A stretch of 64,000 nt of DNA from Beta vulgaris subsp. vulgaris (Eukaryota; Streptophyta; Magnoliopsida; Caryophyllales; Amaranthaceae), in assembly GCF_026745355.1 (NCBI RefSeq), contig NC_079207.1, positions 16,360,150-16,424,149 of the forward strand, in the 5' to 3' direction. Of the stretch, positions 12,784 through 24,070 are shown one piece after another (positions within the stretch are counted from its first letter, which is position 1; each line of letters begins with the position of its first letter). The position numbers were made by a program, and so were the translations under genes. The notes under the pieces were generated by a model. The model was not told the origin of the DNA, searched no databases, and was given only the letters and a program-made list of their open reading frames with translations.

Positions 12784-13383
12784 TATATACTTATCTAAGA
12801 GACTGGTTTTACCTGTCAACTGGTCTCCTAAATAAACAAGGAAACCAGGCATTATAACCGGTCTCTTAGCCTAGGACACCTGTGAGATGGAGATGTGTTA
12901 TAGTCCGGTTTCCTAGGCCATTTTCAACCGGTTTCCTAGGCCTTTTTTGTAGTAGTGATTCTTTCATATAACTAAACCTTTATAATAATTATAATAATTC
13001 TATAAATATATATAGATAGCTTAAGCATAGCTGATGCTACGTAATCTAGTGATCATAAACTTGGATTTCATGACCGTCATAGTCGCATGAATTAAAGAAA
13101 TTTAATCCTCACTGCTACGTCATCCCATCTTCGTATGGATACCTAAAACAGAAAAAAAACAAAACGTCATGAGCCGAGGCTCAGTAACATACTACTCTAG
13201 CATCGTAAATTCATTTCAATTCATTTTATTTGCAAACAGGGAGAAGAGAATATAGTAAAATCATTTCATAAACATACACTTCGAATCAAGAATTTAAAAG
13301 TCATTTTCGTTCATATTATCTCCATTATCACATTTCATTATCAGAAAACTTCCTTTGGTTACTTGGCAAGTACAGAGAAGGCA

Positions 13384-13597
13384 TAGCCACCGAGGATATT
13401 CATCCCCCATCAGAAGGTGGCATATAATGTCAGGCAAAGCCACCGAGGACGTTGTCCCCCATCAGAAGGTGGCATATAATGCCATAATGCGGGTGCCACC
13501 GAGGACGTTGTCCCCCATCAGAAGGTGGCATATAATGCCATAATGCGGGTGCCACCGAGGACGTTGTCCCCCATCAGAAGGTGGCGTTACCGCCACA
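13384..13597. repeat. tandem repeat, 56-bp unit, about four copies
   Basis: A unit starting GCCACCGAGGACGTTGTCCC and containing CCCCATCAGAAGGTGGC recurs every 56 bp; the first copy is divergent and the last partial. Within each unit GCCACC and GGTGGC form an imperfect hairpin. It lies in the LTR-type element at 6817-17637. Confidence 0.9.
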
Positions 13598-13750
13598 TAA
13601 CAGAATGACACGTGCACGGCCCAGAGAACATAGTACTGCCATTCACCATCTTTCACTTTCATTTATCATGTTTCGTTTCTTTCGATTAGTTTTCAGAAAT
13701 CATTATATAGTCATTTCATAACGTCATCAAATCGTTTACAGAACATTTCA

Positions 13751-14303
13751 TATCCCGCACACCATATAAAACATAGCATAAACATTATATAAAATCACCA
13801 TAAAACGTAGTTAGAAGGGGAGTGCGGGTGTTAGCAGTAGACGTTACATAGTCACACATTTTATATCCCGCACACCATATAAAACATAGCATAAACATTA
13901 TATAAAAGCACCATAAAACGTAGTTGGAAGGGGAGTGCGGGTGTTAGAAGTAGACGTTACATAGCCACACATTTTATATCCTGCACACCATATAAAACAT
14001 AGCATAAACATTATATAAAAGCACCATAAAACGTAGTTGGAAGGGGAGTGCGGGTGTTAGCAGTAGACGTTACATAATCACACATTTTATATCCCGCACA
14101 CCATATAAAACGTAGCATAAACATTATATAAAAGCACCATAAAACGTAGTTGGAAGGGGAGTGCGGGTGTTAGCAGTAGACGTTACATAGTCACACATTT
14201 TTTATCCCGCACACCATATAAAACATAGCATAAACATTATATAAAATCACCACAAAACGTAGTTGGAAGGGGAGTGCGGGTGTTAGCAGTAGACGTTACC
14301 TGG
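13751..14303. repeat. tandem repeat, 113-bp unit, five copies
   Basis: The marker TATCCCGCACACC (one copy reads TATCCTGCACACC) occurs at 13751, 13864, 13977, 14090 and 14203, a constant spacing of 113 bp. Each unit also has GGAAGGGGAGTGCGGGTGTT. Copies differ by only a few bases. It is an LTR-internal array, not a CRISPR: repeats are contiguous without unique spacers. Confidence 0.95.
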
Positions 14304-15484
14304 AATCCTGCTTAACAACCTTGATCGTAGGGGAAAACTTGTAATATCTCTTCCTTTTTAATCTAATAATAAATTCAGGAATTAATGAAGACTTATTAAT
14401 ATTTTATTCGGAATTCTGAGTTTATTGATCCATTTCCATCATGTTTCCATTTTAGGAGGTATTTAGGAGTTTTATATATTAACGTCTTTGGTAGTTGATA
14501 AAAGGTCGTAGTCGCCCTTTCCACTTAACAACTTAGCGTCTATAATTCACGACTTCTGAATATGAAAGTCCTATTATAACCTTTTCATATTTTATGAATT
14601 TCAAAACGTTATGTTTTGTTAACCTTTAATTTGAAACTTATGGTCATTAATCTTATGGTTCATGAATCGGGCTTAATAACTTGTAACTATGGACCTCATA
14701 ATATAACACTTTAATTATATACATAAGTGTCTGCTACTTTATTATATATAAATTTAACAACTAAATTATACTCAATTAATATTACTCTTTAGTTGATATA
14801 TTACAATTATATGAAATACACTATTAAGTATTATGAGACAAATAATCTTTATTTAGTCGTTAGTCATAGTTAAGTTCATAATAATTAAATTACAAGGGTT
14901 ATACTTTATAGTGAGTTTTATTATATTTTAACTAAACCACAATATCTTAATATCCAAGTTAATTAGAGAGTTAACTGCCTCACTTAGTCCATTTCATTTG
15001 CTGATTTAATTACATTAGCCAAAACACTAAGCCCAACAATAAGAGTGATTTATAAAGGTATATTTTGGGTTTCAAGTACCAATTTAAAACTAAGACTTAT
15101 AACTATACCTCTGCTTCAACTTAGCAGACTCGACAAGAGAGCAGGAGAGTGAGGTCGAGGCTCCGACGGCAGCGGCGGGAGGCGCAGAAATCTGGCGAAG
15201 CTGGGTTTGGGTTCGTCGGTGCTGTAGCGGTGGTTTGGCGGTGCGCGCAGCAAGCAGAGGAGAGAGAAATAACTGGGCGAGAGCAGAGAGGAGCTGAGCG
15301 AGAGAGAGATGAGGACGAGGGAGAGGTGATACGGGCTACGGAGAAGGGTATACGGGCTGGGTCGGCGCCGCGGTGGGTGAGGTACAGGGGGTCGTCGGCG
15401 GAGGGTATTGGTGATGCGGTGGCTGAACAAAAACAGAGGGGTAGAGAGAGAGAGAATTGCGAAAAACAGAGGAATTTGAGCGGT
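14304..15484 (-). other. interior of the minus-strand LTR-type element
   Basis: 14304-15110 is AT-rich with no feature. 15116-15484 is C/T-rich on the minus strand and lies downstream of the TATA-like box at 17065-17074 once the nested solo LTR is removed. It reads best as transcribed leader. The long ORFs on both strands here are compositional. Confidence 0.5.
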
Positions 15485-17005
15485 TGATATGTCACATTTA
15501 TATATAGTTTTTAGATGCATTTTGATTGCATTTAGAACTCCTTTTAGAGCATTTAGGTGTATAATGGAATGAATTACGTAAGTTGTGCTCTACTACTCCC
15601 CGTTTGGGTGTTTTGATCATTTTCAGGTTACTTTGATGCAAATTGATTATGATTACCTAAGATCAAGCCTATTAATCATTGAAGATGAAGATATCTTGCA
15701 CAAGGATCACAATGCATCATTTCGGGACAATTTCGAGTTAGAATGAAGCAAAGAGTTGGTGAAAGAAGTGTCAAAACTGACACCTGTTCACTATTTTGGC
15801 CATAACTTTTGATATACAATTGATAATTAAGAAATTCCAGTTGGGTTGGAAACTAGATTTCAAGTGCTTTTCAATGATAGGTCACACGCCCCAATCCGAC
15901 ATCTGGTTTGAGAGATACAGCCTTCACAAGTTGACGCAAAATCACTGTTTCTCCGCCCAGTCGACCGGGCGGTTTTCCCGACCGGGCGAAATCAATTTTT
16001 CACCAAAATGCAAGGAATGTTAGCCCGGTCAACCGGGCGAGAAAAGATCCAAAATCGCTTGCGCGCCTGACCGGGCGGATTTGCTTTTTTGTCGTAGAAG
16101 TTGAATGACCGTCGCCTGACCGGGCGGTTTCTCGGGACGCGTTTTTTCGGTTTTTTTAGCCGGTTTTGTAAGAAGTATAAATAGGTTTTTTTATATTTCC
16201 GAAAGGACCATCTTATTTTTCTACGTTTTTAGGGCCAAAACACTTAGTTTATTCTCTCTAGTTTTGCTGAACTTTTACATTGGAAGATTATATAGATCGT
16301 CGATTTCCTTTTTCATTGTTCTTCAATCATTCGGTATTCTTCTTTACTTTCTTTAATTTAATGAATTCTTTTACTTTGATCATGTTTATTGAGTTCTTTA
16401 TTATAATGAGTGAGTAGTCTATTTCTAGGGTTTAGAGAGGGAAGCCATGTTTATACCTGTTTGATTGTGGTTTGATGTTCTTCAATAATTGGGTTGAATT
16501 AGAATAATTCCTGTTGATTTGTTATACTTGTTTAATTTATGTAATTGCGCAATATCATGACTTATGTTTAGCTAATAAGAATTAGAATCGAAAGATCGTA
16601 TTCATTAAAGGCTTATTACAATAGGTAGATTTGATTATGTTGAGCGACCGTACTGGCATATGTTAATCTAGGAGTTGTTAATGCCTGACCAAGGATTAAC
16701 GAAATATTCCATTTATTTGAACCTCAATCCAAGTGTTGTTGAACTTTATTATATTGATTAAACTGGTATAAGCATGGTGGACCGATCAATTGCCCTAGGC
16801 CTTTAATTATTTGATAAATTCCCATTTTTCTGCGTTCTAGTTTATTCTAGTTTAGTTATTAATTCCTCAATTATTTTTCCTCTCTGGAAGTAGTTAGATA
16901 ATTGAACATAAATCTGTAGAACTCCTCTCCCTGTGGATCGACCCGTATTTGCCAGTTTCTGCCAAACAGACACCGTGCACTTGCGGTATATTTTAAAACA
17001 CATCA
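15485..17005 (+). mobile_element. Athila-type solo LTR, TSD GCGGT
   Basis: It starts TGATATGTCACATTTATATA and ends TTTTAAAACACATCA (short inverse TGATRTG/CACATCA), flanked by GCGGT at 15480-15484 and 17006-17010. Its start resembles the Athila LTR at 4991 (TGATGTGTCGTATTTTTATA), but the body differs, so it is a related family. It contains a plus-strand TATA-like ATAAATAGG at about 16177-16185 and several CCGGGCG motifs at about 15960-16130. No internal region or second LTR is present, hence a solo LTR left by recombination. Confidence 0.9.
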
Positions 17006-17064
17006 GCGGTTTTCCGACAAAAACTCAAGTGGTTTGAGTGAATGGTTTGAGGAGATGAACATGA

Positions 17065-17074
17065 CTATTTATAG
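17065..17074 (-). promoter_or_regulatory. TATA-like box of the LTR-type element
   Basis: CTATAAATAG on the minus strand, about 60 bases before the original leader sequence that was later split by the solo LTR. It supports minus orientation of the element at 6817-17637. Confidence 0.45.
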
Positions 17075-17642
17075 CCATGGTTGAGTTTCAATTTCTGCCC
17101 AAATGAATTGATGGAATTGAATTACAAAAATGGGTTATTGGGTGATTTGAGTTGAGTATGAATATATATTTGAAGATGATGTTGATTGAGTGCAAGAAAC
17201 TCATTTTGATTTTAGAATGGGTGATTGAGTGATTTGGTTTGATTAATGAATTTTATTTGCAAATAAGTTTGGTTGTGTTCAAGAACCCATTTTGATTTAG
17301 AAATTCATGGGTGGGTTTTTGTGAAAAAAAACTGAAATGGAGCCATGGAGAAGAACCATGTTACTGTTTCATTGTTTCGTTATTTTTATTTTTCTTTTTC
17401 TTTTATTTATTTTTCCTTTCCTTTCTTTTGTCTTTTCTTTTCCTTTTTACTTACCAACAATTTTGTGTAGTAATTAATTGGTTATTATTAGCAACTCTAG
17501 CCATACGTAATATATATTATCATTACTTGGACATAAAATAAAAAAAAATTGATCTCAACTTATGATTAAAGGAAAAATTTAGCCACTAATTATTATTATT
17601 ATTTAATTTAAAAAGTTTAAATTTTCGGGATATTACAAGTTT

Positions 17643-18728
17643 AGTGACAACCCTATGGAGAATCCCAATGAACATATCAATTCTTTTCTTGAGAAATGTG
17701 ATACCATGAAGATTAATGGGGCTTCTGATGAAGCTCTTCGCCTCCGGTTGTTCCCTTACTCCTTGCGAGACAAAGCAAAAGAATGGTTGAAAATTCATGA
17801 AGCGAACAAGTTCACAAATTGGAATGAATGAGCCACTACTTTTTGTCAAAAGTTCTTTCCTCCAAGAAAGACTGCCAAGCTGCGTAATGCCATCACATCC
17901 TTTACTCAATTGGATGGTGAATCACTCTATGAAGCTTGGGAAAGGTATAAAGATTTAGAAAGGCAATGTCCTCATCATGAGATTATCCCAACATGGCTCC
18001 TTATCCAGACATTCTATAATCGGTTGGCTCATGAGGTTCGAATTTCTATTGATGCTGCAGCCAGAGGTGCTCTCATGGGTAAGACAGCTGCTCAAGCCAA
18101 GGCATTGCTCGAGGAGATGGCCGCCAATAGCTACCATTAGTATAGTAAATGATCTACATCTAAGAAGGGCGGCAAGTATGAGGTCGATGCGATAACTTCA
18201 CTCTCTAGTAAAGTTGATGCTTTGTCTCAACAAATCAAGAGTATATCAGTTGGGGCTAATACTGAGATCAATGATTTCCAAGGGAATAATGCAAATTCCA
18301 TATCTCCTGATATGAGTATTGTGGAACAAGAGCAAGTCAATGTTGTGTATGGTGATTTTAGACCTAGAAATGATCCTTACTCGAATACTTTCAATCCTGG
18401 TTGGAGGAATCACGAGAACTTCTCTTGGAGCAACAATCAACCTCAAGCACCACGCAATTCCAACCCTCCTGGGTTTCAGCAGAGACAACAAGGTCCACCC
18501 TCTCAACAACCTCCTCAAAAGTCATACACCGATTCCTTGCTAGAAAGACTCTTAGTAATCTTTGAGGAAATGAATAAGAAGTTTGATAAGGTTTATGCTC
18601 ACAACAAGATAGTTGACACCCAGACTACACAGCTAGCCCAACAAATGTCACATGTGACTCAACAGGTAGCTCATCCAACTTCAGAAGGCACCTCCCCAAT
18701 TTCCAAGGCAGATAGAACAAAATCCTAA
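17643..18728 (+). pseudogene. Athila gag, 3' part
   Basis: Reading resumes after the nested element with DNPMENPNEHINSFLEKCDT and ALRLRLFPYSLRDKAKEWL, then a stop near 17830. It continues with FFPPRKTAKLRN, DGESLYEAWERYKDL and CPHHEIIPTWLLIQTFYNRL. These are the core retrotrans_gag blocks of Athila. Further stops occur near 18138. The following frame (18222-18728) is the Gln/Pro-rich C-terminal part of gag, with a Q-rich tail. The copy cannot make an intact Gag. Confidence 0.88.
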
Positions 18729-19474
18729 GAATCATCACAATGTAAGTGCAATCACTTTGAGGTGTGAAAAGACTTTAGAGGAACCAATGAAGCCTATTGT
18801 GACATCATCGAAGGTTGATAAAGACGGCATTAGTAAAGAGGTTGAGAAATCTCCATCAAATCCTGCTAGAGTTTATGTAGAGCCGGCTCCTTTCCCTCAT
18901 CGATTGGCAAAGGCTAGAATAGAGAACAAGTACGGGAAGTTTCTTGAGTTATTGAAAGATGTTCATCTTAAAATCCCGTTCCTCGACGCCATTTGCGAAA
19001 TCCCTGCCTATGCTAAGTCCTTTGAAGCAACTTTTGTCTAAGAAGAAGAAGATTTATGAAGCTACTATAGTGGAGCTTTTCGAGGAGTGTAGTGCCATCC
19101 TTCTTAATACGCTCCCTCCAAAGCTTAATGATCTTGGAACCTTCACTATTCCATGTTCGATTGGAGATGTAACTATTCAAAGGACACTTTATGATCTTGG
19201 AGCCAGCATAAGTCTCATGCCTAATGCTATCTTCAAAAAGCTCAATTTTGGTGATCTTCGCCTTACTCATGTCTCCCTGCAACTAGCAGACCGATCTGTA
19301 CAATATCCTTTGGGTATTTTAGAGGATGTACCCCTCCAAGTTGGCAAGTTAACCATCCCATGTGATTTCTTTGTTATGGAGATGCCGAAATATGTGTACA
19401 CTCTCATTATCCTAGGTAGACCATGTCTTACTACTACTGGAGCTTTGATTGATGTGAAGCATGGTAAGTTGTAG
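18729..19474 (+). pseudogene. Athila aspartic protease region
   Basis: 18757-19041 encodes the pre-protease linker (FPHRLAKARIENKYGKFLELL; then IPFLDAICEIPAYAK). A frameshift near 19040 is followed by KKIYEATIVELFEECSAILL and PKLNDLGTFTIPCSIGD. Then comes the retropepsin active-site block DLGASISLMP (about 19194-19223), with LADRSVQYPLGILEDVPLQV behind it. A stop follows at 19472-19474. No reverse transcriptase follows. Confidence 0.88.
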
Positions 19475-22403
19475 TTGGAGTTTGAACTCCATAAAGCTAT
19501 ACTTGTTCCTTGTTTGGGAGATACTTGTTATCGCATCGATGTTGCTGACAGATGGGAAAATACGTCACCTAAGGAGGGTAGAGATGTTAACTCACCCAAA
19601 TGGAGCTTCAAAGGTGATACGGTATCTATTTCACTAAATGCCACATGATCTTGAAGGAGTCGAGCTCATTGACTTTAAACTAGCGCTTTTCGGGAGGCAA
19701 CCCGAATTTACACATATTTTTCTTTTCATTTTCTTTGATATTTCCTTTTATGGGTTGTTATTTGCATTAATATTTTTATATGTTTTTGGTGTGTTTGTAG
19801 GATTATAAAAAAAAGAAAAAAAAATGTTCGTAGAAAATAAAGTTCGAAGAAGATCTCAAAAAACACGACTCGCGGTAAAAATGGTTCATCTTACGGTAGA
19901 AACACCGAGAGTATATCACAACTCACGGCAAAAACCGCGACATGCGGCATGAAACGCAACCCGCGATTTCAAAGATTGATAATTCTCCATGCCATCGTCA
20001 TCAACAATGCATCACTGTCATACTCTCACTCCTATCTGCGACTCCCCTGAACCTTCAGCGCCACCATCACCGGATTCCACCTCCATCTCAGTTTGCCTCC
20101 GATCAACCTAGCGCACCGTGTCGGCGCACCACCATCGTTCCACCGTCACCATCCCCCTTCCTTATTTTCTTTGTTTTTCTCCGTTTCACCGCCAGTTTCA
20201 CACCACCTCACCTGCAACAACCCAGCAGACCACCGTCGCCAGCGCGCAGCCGCCCCAGCCCTCCTCCTCCCACCTTCTCTCCTCCCCTGCGCGACATGCT
20301 CCCCCCCACTACTCACCACATCACTTCCCTCCCACTCCTACACACCTTCAGTCGCGCACGACCACCGTTCCACCGCCACATCTGCACCTGCCGACCACCG
20401 CATTCTGCCGCTCTCCTCCTTCCTAGCACATACACCCAACCCAACTCTCCCCTGTTCTTCCCTCTCCGTTTTCCATCTTTTCTTTCTTTTCTTTCTATTT
20501 TCTGATTTTTTCTATTCATTCTTTTTCTTTTTCTTTTCCTTTTTAGTTAGTTTTTTTATTTTTAACTTTCTTTCACCTAATTTCTTTTTTATTTTTTTTT
20601 AATCCATGGTTGTATAGGATCCGCGCAAGTCGGCTACAAATTGATTCAAGTTGGTTTAACCATGAAGCATTGTGATATACATTATGACCTTATTCGACCC
20701 TTTTTTCCCATTAAATTGGGTAGCAGTAAGCCTCATTATTCCATCTCGTTGATGCTCTTGTTTCTTTCAACTTTTGCTTGGGATTTTTTTTGTATTGCTA
20801 TACTTGTATGATTTTTATGCAACCTTGATTTCATTCTTGCATTGTTGGCATTTGTGTGCAGCAATAGTGGTGGTTTGGTGTGTTTGTGGGAATATTCGTT
20901 GTTGTGATGATCGATGCGGTTTGCTTACATTCCTTCTCTAATCTCATTTCTTGCAGTGAGGAAACTGCAAATTTTAGCTTGGGGGAGGAATATTATATCA
21001 TCTACTGCTTTCTAGTGTAGTTTTTATTGCTTTCTTAGGTTATTACACGGTTTATACTGCTCCTTAAGAGTGAGAATTTACGTGTAACCAAAAAAATTGG
21101 ACTGCTTTCTTAGTCGCATCAGCATATTAGATTTCATCTCGTCTTAGTTGCATCTATGGGACTATTGCTAGCACTATTTGAGAACCTTGTTGATATCCTT
21201 ACTACAGTCTTAAGCATAATTCATCTCATTCATGATTCTTCGTAGCATGATTGTATCGCAATTGATTATTGCTTGTGGTAAGATTGGTTGATCTCTCTTT
21301 GGCTTGATTTAACCTTGTTGTTTAGACATCTTAACCCACGTGAGCTTTTGTGCCTATAAACTGACAAATTTGTGTCGGTTATATTCTTTCATGTGAGATT
21401 AGTTCCTCATTTGTTGCATGGATCTTGACTTTGACTTGGTACTCTTTGACACTTGACTTTAGCATTTGGATATGATTGATGCGTTCTTTTCAGTGTTTAG
21501 AACTTCCAGAGATATTTCTTTTCATATATATTATCCTTTCTCTAGCCCCGCTGAGCCTTTCCTAACTTTGTTATGAACTAATACCTACATTACAAGCCTT
21601 AAGCCTTTTATGATTTCTCTACCTAAGCCTTAAAGTTTATGTTTTGAGCTTGTGTTTGTGGTTTTGTGGTAATTATTGGAAGGAATTATGTTGAAAGAAA
21701 GTTGTTTGAAATATTATGAAAGTGCAAAATGAAAAGAATTATGAAGAAGTTGTGAAAAATAATTCTGAAAAAATAAAAAAAAAATGAAAGGATCGAATAA
21801 AAGGTCAATGAAATTGGTTGGAGTTGATAAAGATGGGTACTATGTTGATTTAATGGAATGTGATGTTGAACTTCTAGTAGAAGTTTTTGTGACGTTTGCA
21901 TCTAATGGCCATAGATGTTAAATGTTTTTTCTCCACTAGTTGGCTTTTAACACCACATTTTCAAATATACTCCTACCCATAACCTCAGCCCCATTACAAC
22001 CCTTGAAAGTCCTCATGATCTTTTTGCGTTATGATTTCGAGTGGAAAGTGAGTCGATAGTCAAAGTTAAAGAGTAAATACTTCATTTGAGTCGACATGGT
22101 TTAGGTTGAGTGACATTGATTATGCCATAAACACATGAGAGTATGAGTGCACATGACTAAAGTGAGGTCTCTCAGGTTTGGTTGAGTCTAGCTTGGGGGA
22201 GACAGTATGTGGTATGCTAGGAGAGTTAATTTCATTAAATGACGTGCTATGTAGCTTTGCTTGAGATCGTTTTGATGCTTGGTTCGTGTAGTATATTTAT
22301 CTCTCGTGTTCTCGATTGTGTGATTGGCCCTATCATAGTCCCACAGTGTAGGTTTTCTTTCTTTTTCAATGTCTATGTCAAATTGCTTGAGGACAAGCAA
22401 TAG
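19475..22403 (+). other. Athila 3' internal non-coding region (pol deleted)
   Basis: 19475-19660 still encodes a short post-protease tail (CLGDTCYRIDVA). From about 19655 it becomes the CGAGCTCATTGACTTTAAAC / CGGGAGGCAACCCG sequence that normally lies after the end of pol in Athila elements. So RT, RNase H and integrase are missing at this point. 19950-20600 is C- and then T-rich with compositional ORFs on both strands. The rest (20600-22400) is non-coding, with extra AGCTTGGGGGA polypurine-like copies near 20978 and 22190. No envelope-like ORF is recognised. Confidence 0.6.
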
Positions 22404-22420
22404 TTTAGCTTGGGGGAGTT
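22404..22420 (+). promoter_or_regulatory. Athila polypurine tract
   Basis: TTTAGCTTGGGGGAGTT lies directly against the 3' LTR start at 22421, as expected for the plus-strand priming site. Similar AGCTTGGGGGAG stretches lie at about 20978 and 22190. Confidence 0.75.
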
Positions 22421-23162
22421 TGATGTGTCGTATTTTTATATACGTTTTAGTTGCATTTAGGTTGAATTCTAGGTGCACTGTAGTTCATAATTGCATGATA
22501 TGACTTAATTTGCGAAGTATTACTCCTCTTGTGCATTTTTAGTATTCTTTGATGAATTTCAGGTATCGAGAACATAAATGGCTTAAGGCTACATTGGAAG
22601 CAAGCTTGAGTACTTAGGAGCAATTGAAAGCAAGCTATATTGATAAGGATCATTTTGGATGTATTTGAGTGCAAATTGGAGCTAAATTGGAGTTGGAAAT
22701 CATTGATAGAATTGTGAAAATCGAGTCATGTTCACTCTTTTACTAATAACTTATTACTTGATGCTGATATTGGGTTGATTCCAGTGACATTGGAAAGTAG
22801 GCCTGAAGATCTTTCCAAAGGTAGGTTGCACGGCCCAAGGCGAGTTGTATTTTGAGACATATGGGCTTCAAAAGTTGGCCTAGTCTGCCAGAAACTTCTT
22901 ACATGCACGCGTTTTGATAATTTCGGTCATTTAATGATTTATTTGGTTTTCTTAACTTGTAATTTGGTTCCCTACTAGTTTTAGGAGTTATAACTACATA
23001 TTAGAGGTTTTCTAATTAGGGGAGGACATCTATTACTCATTTTTTAATATCACGCTATTTTTCCTCTTTAGTTTTCTGTCTAGTTTATGCCCTAATTTAT
23101 TTTCTATTGCTACTTTGGAGATTCAATATTCAAGCTTTCATATTCATCTTCAATTCAATCAA

Positions 23163-24070
23163 GGGTTTTTTCACCAGGTATCCTTGTGGTTTTTCTAATT
23201 AACTAACTAAACCCTAACCCCAAAACTTGAAACCCTAACCCCAAAACCACCCCACAACCCACCACCCAACCCACCCCCACCCGCACCCCACCCCCACCCC
23301 CACCGCCGGCAGCATTCCCCCTCCCCTAGCAGCAACCACCACCACCACCTCCCTGCGCTATAGACCCGAACCACCACCACCACCTCTAAAACTGATTTCG
23401 AAAATCATTTTCGAAATCATTTTCAAAAATCATTTTCCAAAACATTTTCGAAATCATTTTCGAAAACATTTTCGAAAATCATTTTCGAAATCATTTTCGA
23501 AAACATTCTCGAAAACCATTTTCAAAACGATTTTCGAAAACCTTTTGCGAAAACCATTTTCAAAAACCAATTTTGAAATCAATTTCGAAAACCATTTTCG
23601 AAACCATTTTTGAAATAAAAAAATCAATGAAGAAGAAGGAGAGAGAAAAAGAAATGAAGAAGAATGAGTTACTCATGGGTCGACTTGCGGTGAGGGGAGG
23701 GCAGGGCGGTTGCGGGTTGGGGGAAGGGTAGAGGGGCTCTGGGTGAGGGGAGGGCAGAGCGGCTGCGATGGATGTGAGGTGTTAGATGAGGGGTTAAGGT
23801 TGGGGTTAGGGGGTGAGGGTTGCTGGGGTGAGGAAGGAAGGGGACTGGATGGTGGGGGTGGTAGGGTGTTAGGGTTAGGGTTAATGATTTAGGGTTAGGG
23901 GTTAACAATGGCGAAATGGTAGATATGACTAACGGAAACTTAACATCGTTAGTCATTAAGGGTATTTCGTACATTTGTTTGAAACACTAAGGGTACCTTG
24001 TGCATTTTTTTAAAACCAGGGGTACCCCATGAATTTTGAAAAACCACAGGGGTACCTAATGAAAAAACCG
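23163..24070. mobile_element. MULE-type MITE with 9-bp TSD TTCAATCAA
   Basis: The left end is GGGTTTTTTCACCAGGTATCC and the right end is the imperfect inverse ATTAGGTACC-type end closing with GAAAAAACCG. They are flanked by TTCAATCAA at 23154-23162 and 24071-24079. The 5' LTR carries the uninterrupted target, proving the insertion. 908 bp, no transposase. The 9-bp duplication points to the Mutator superfamily. The interior is C-rich at 23210-23380, minisatellite-like at 23393-23610 and G-rich at 23690-23890. Confidence 0.85.
23393..23610. repeat. degenerate minisatellite, unit like TTTTCGAAAATCA
   Basis: About 15 or more imperfect 12-16-bp units built on ATTTTCGAAA in direct array, inside the MULE-type MITE. 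Each unit is itself partly palindromic (TTTCGAAA). Confidence 0.85.

Larger units (their letters stand above)
6946..12957 (+). mobile_element. CACTA transposon carrying KUP/HAK gene fragments (Pack-CACTA)
   Basis: The left end is CACTACTACAAAAATGGCC and the right end GGCCTTTTTTGTAGTAGTG, near-perfect inverse repeats flanked by ATT at 6943-6945 and 12958-12960. The 3-bp duplication and CACTA termini define the superfamily. Both ends carry subterminal repeats built on GAGACCGGTTT or its inverse (about 6965-7130 and 12465-12935). No transposase sequence is seen, so it is non-autonomous. The interior holds exons and introns of a potassium-transporter gene (8541-11752) and a GC-richer segment (7500-8090). 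Two Stowaway MITEs are nested near the right end. Element length is 6012 bp. Confidence 0.92.
6817..17637 (-). mobile_element. LTR-type element (probable solo LTR, chromovirus-like), TSD AGTTT
   Basis: The left end is TGTAACGCCCCGAC and the right end CGGGATATTACA, bounded by AGTTT at 6812-6816 and 17638-17642, inside Athila gag. After removing the nested CACTA element and solo LTR, about 3.3 kb remains with no retroviral coding domain, so a solo LTR is most likely. Orientation is inferred as minus: a CTATAAATAG box lies on the minus strand at 17065-17074, followed by a CT-rich leader-like stretch (15116-15484). It also contains two tandem arrays (13384-13597 and 13751-14303). A small non-autonomous LTR element could also be considered. 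Confidence 0.75.

Noticed and set aside
13751..14303. Regular repeats that might suggest a CRISPR array
   Set aside because: Contiguous 113-bp tandem units with no unique spacers, inside a plant LTR element.
15116..15520. ORFs of 112-134 residues on both strands
   Set aside because: Compositional, and they run across the solo-LTR boundary at 15485; better explained as LTR leader.
19942..20602. Overlapping Pro/Ser-rich ORFs up to 187 residues, possible Athila envelope-like gene
   Set aside because: Open in three frames because of C/T-rich composition; no transmembrane pattern or conserved motif.
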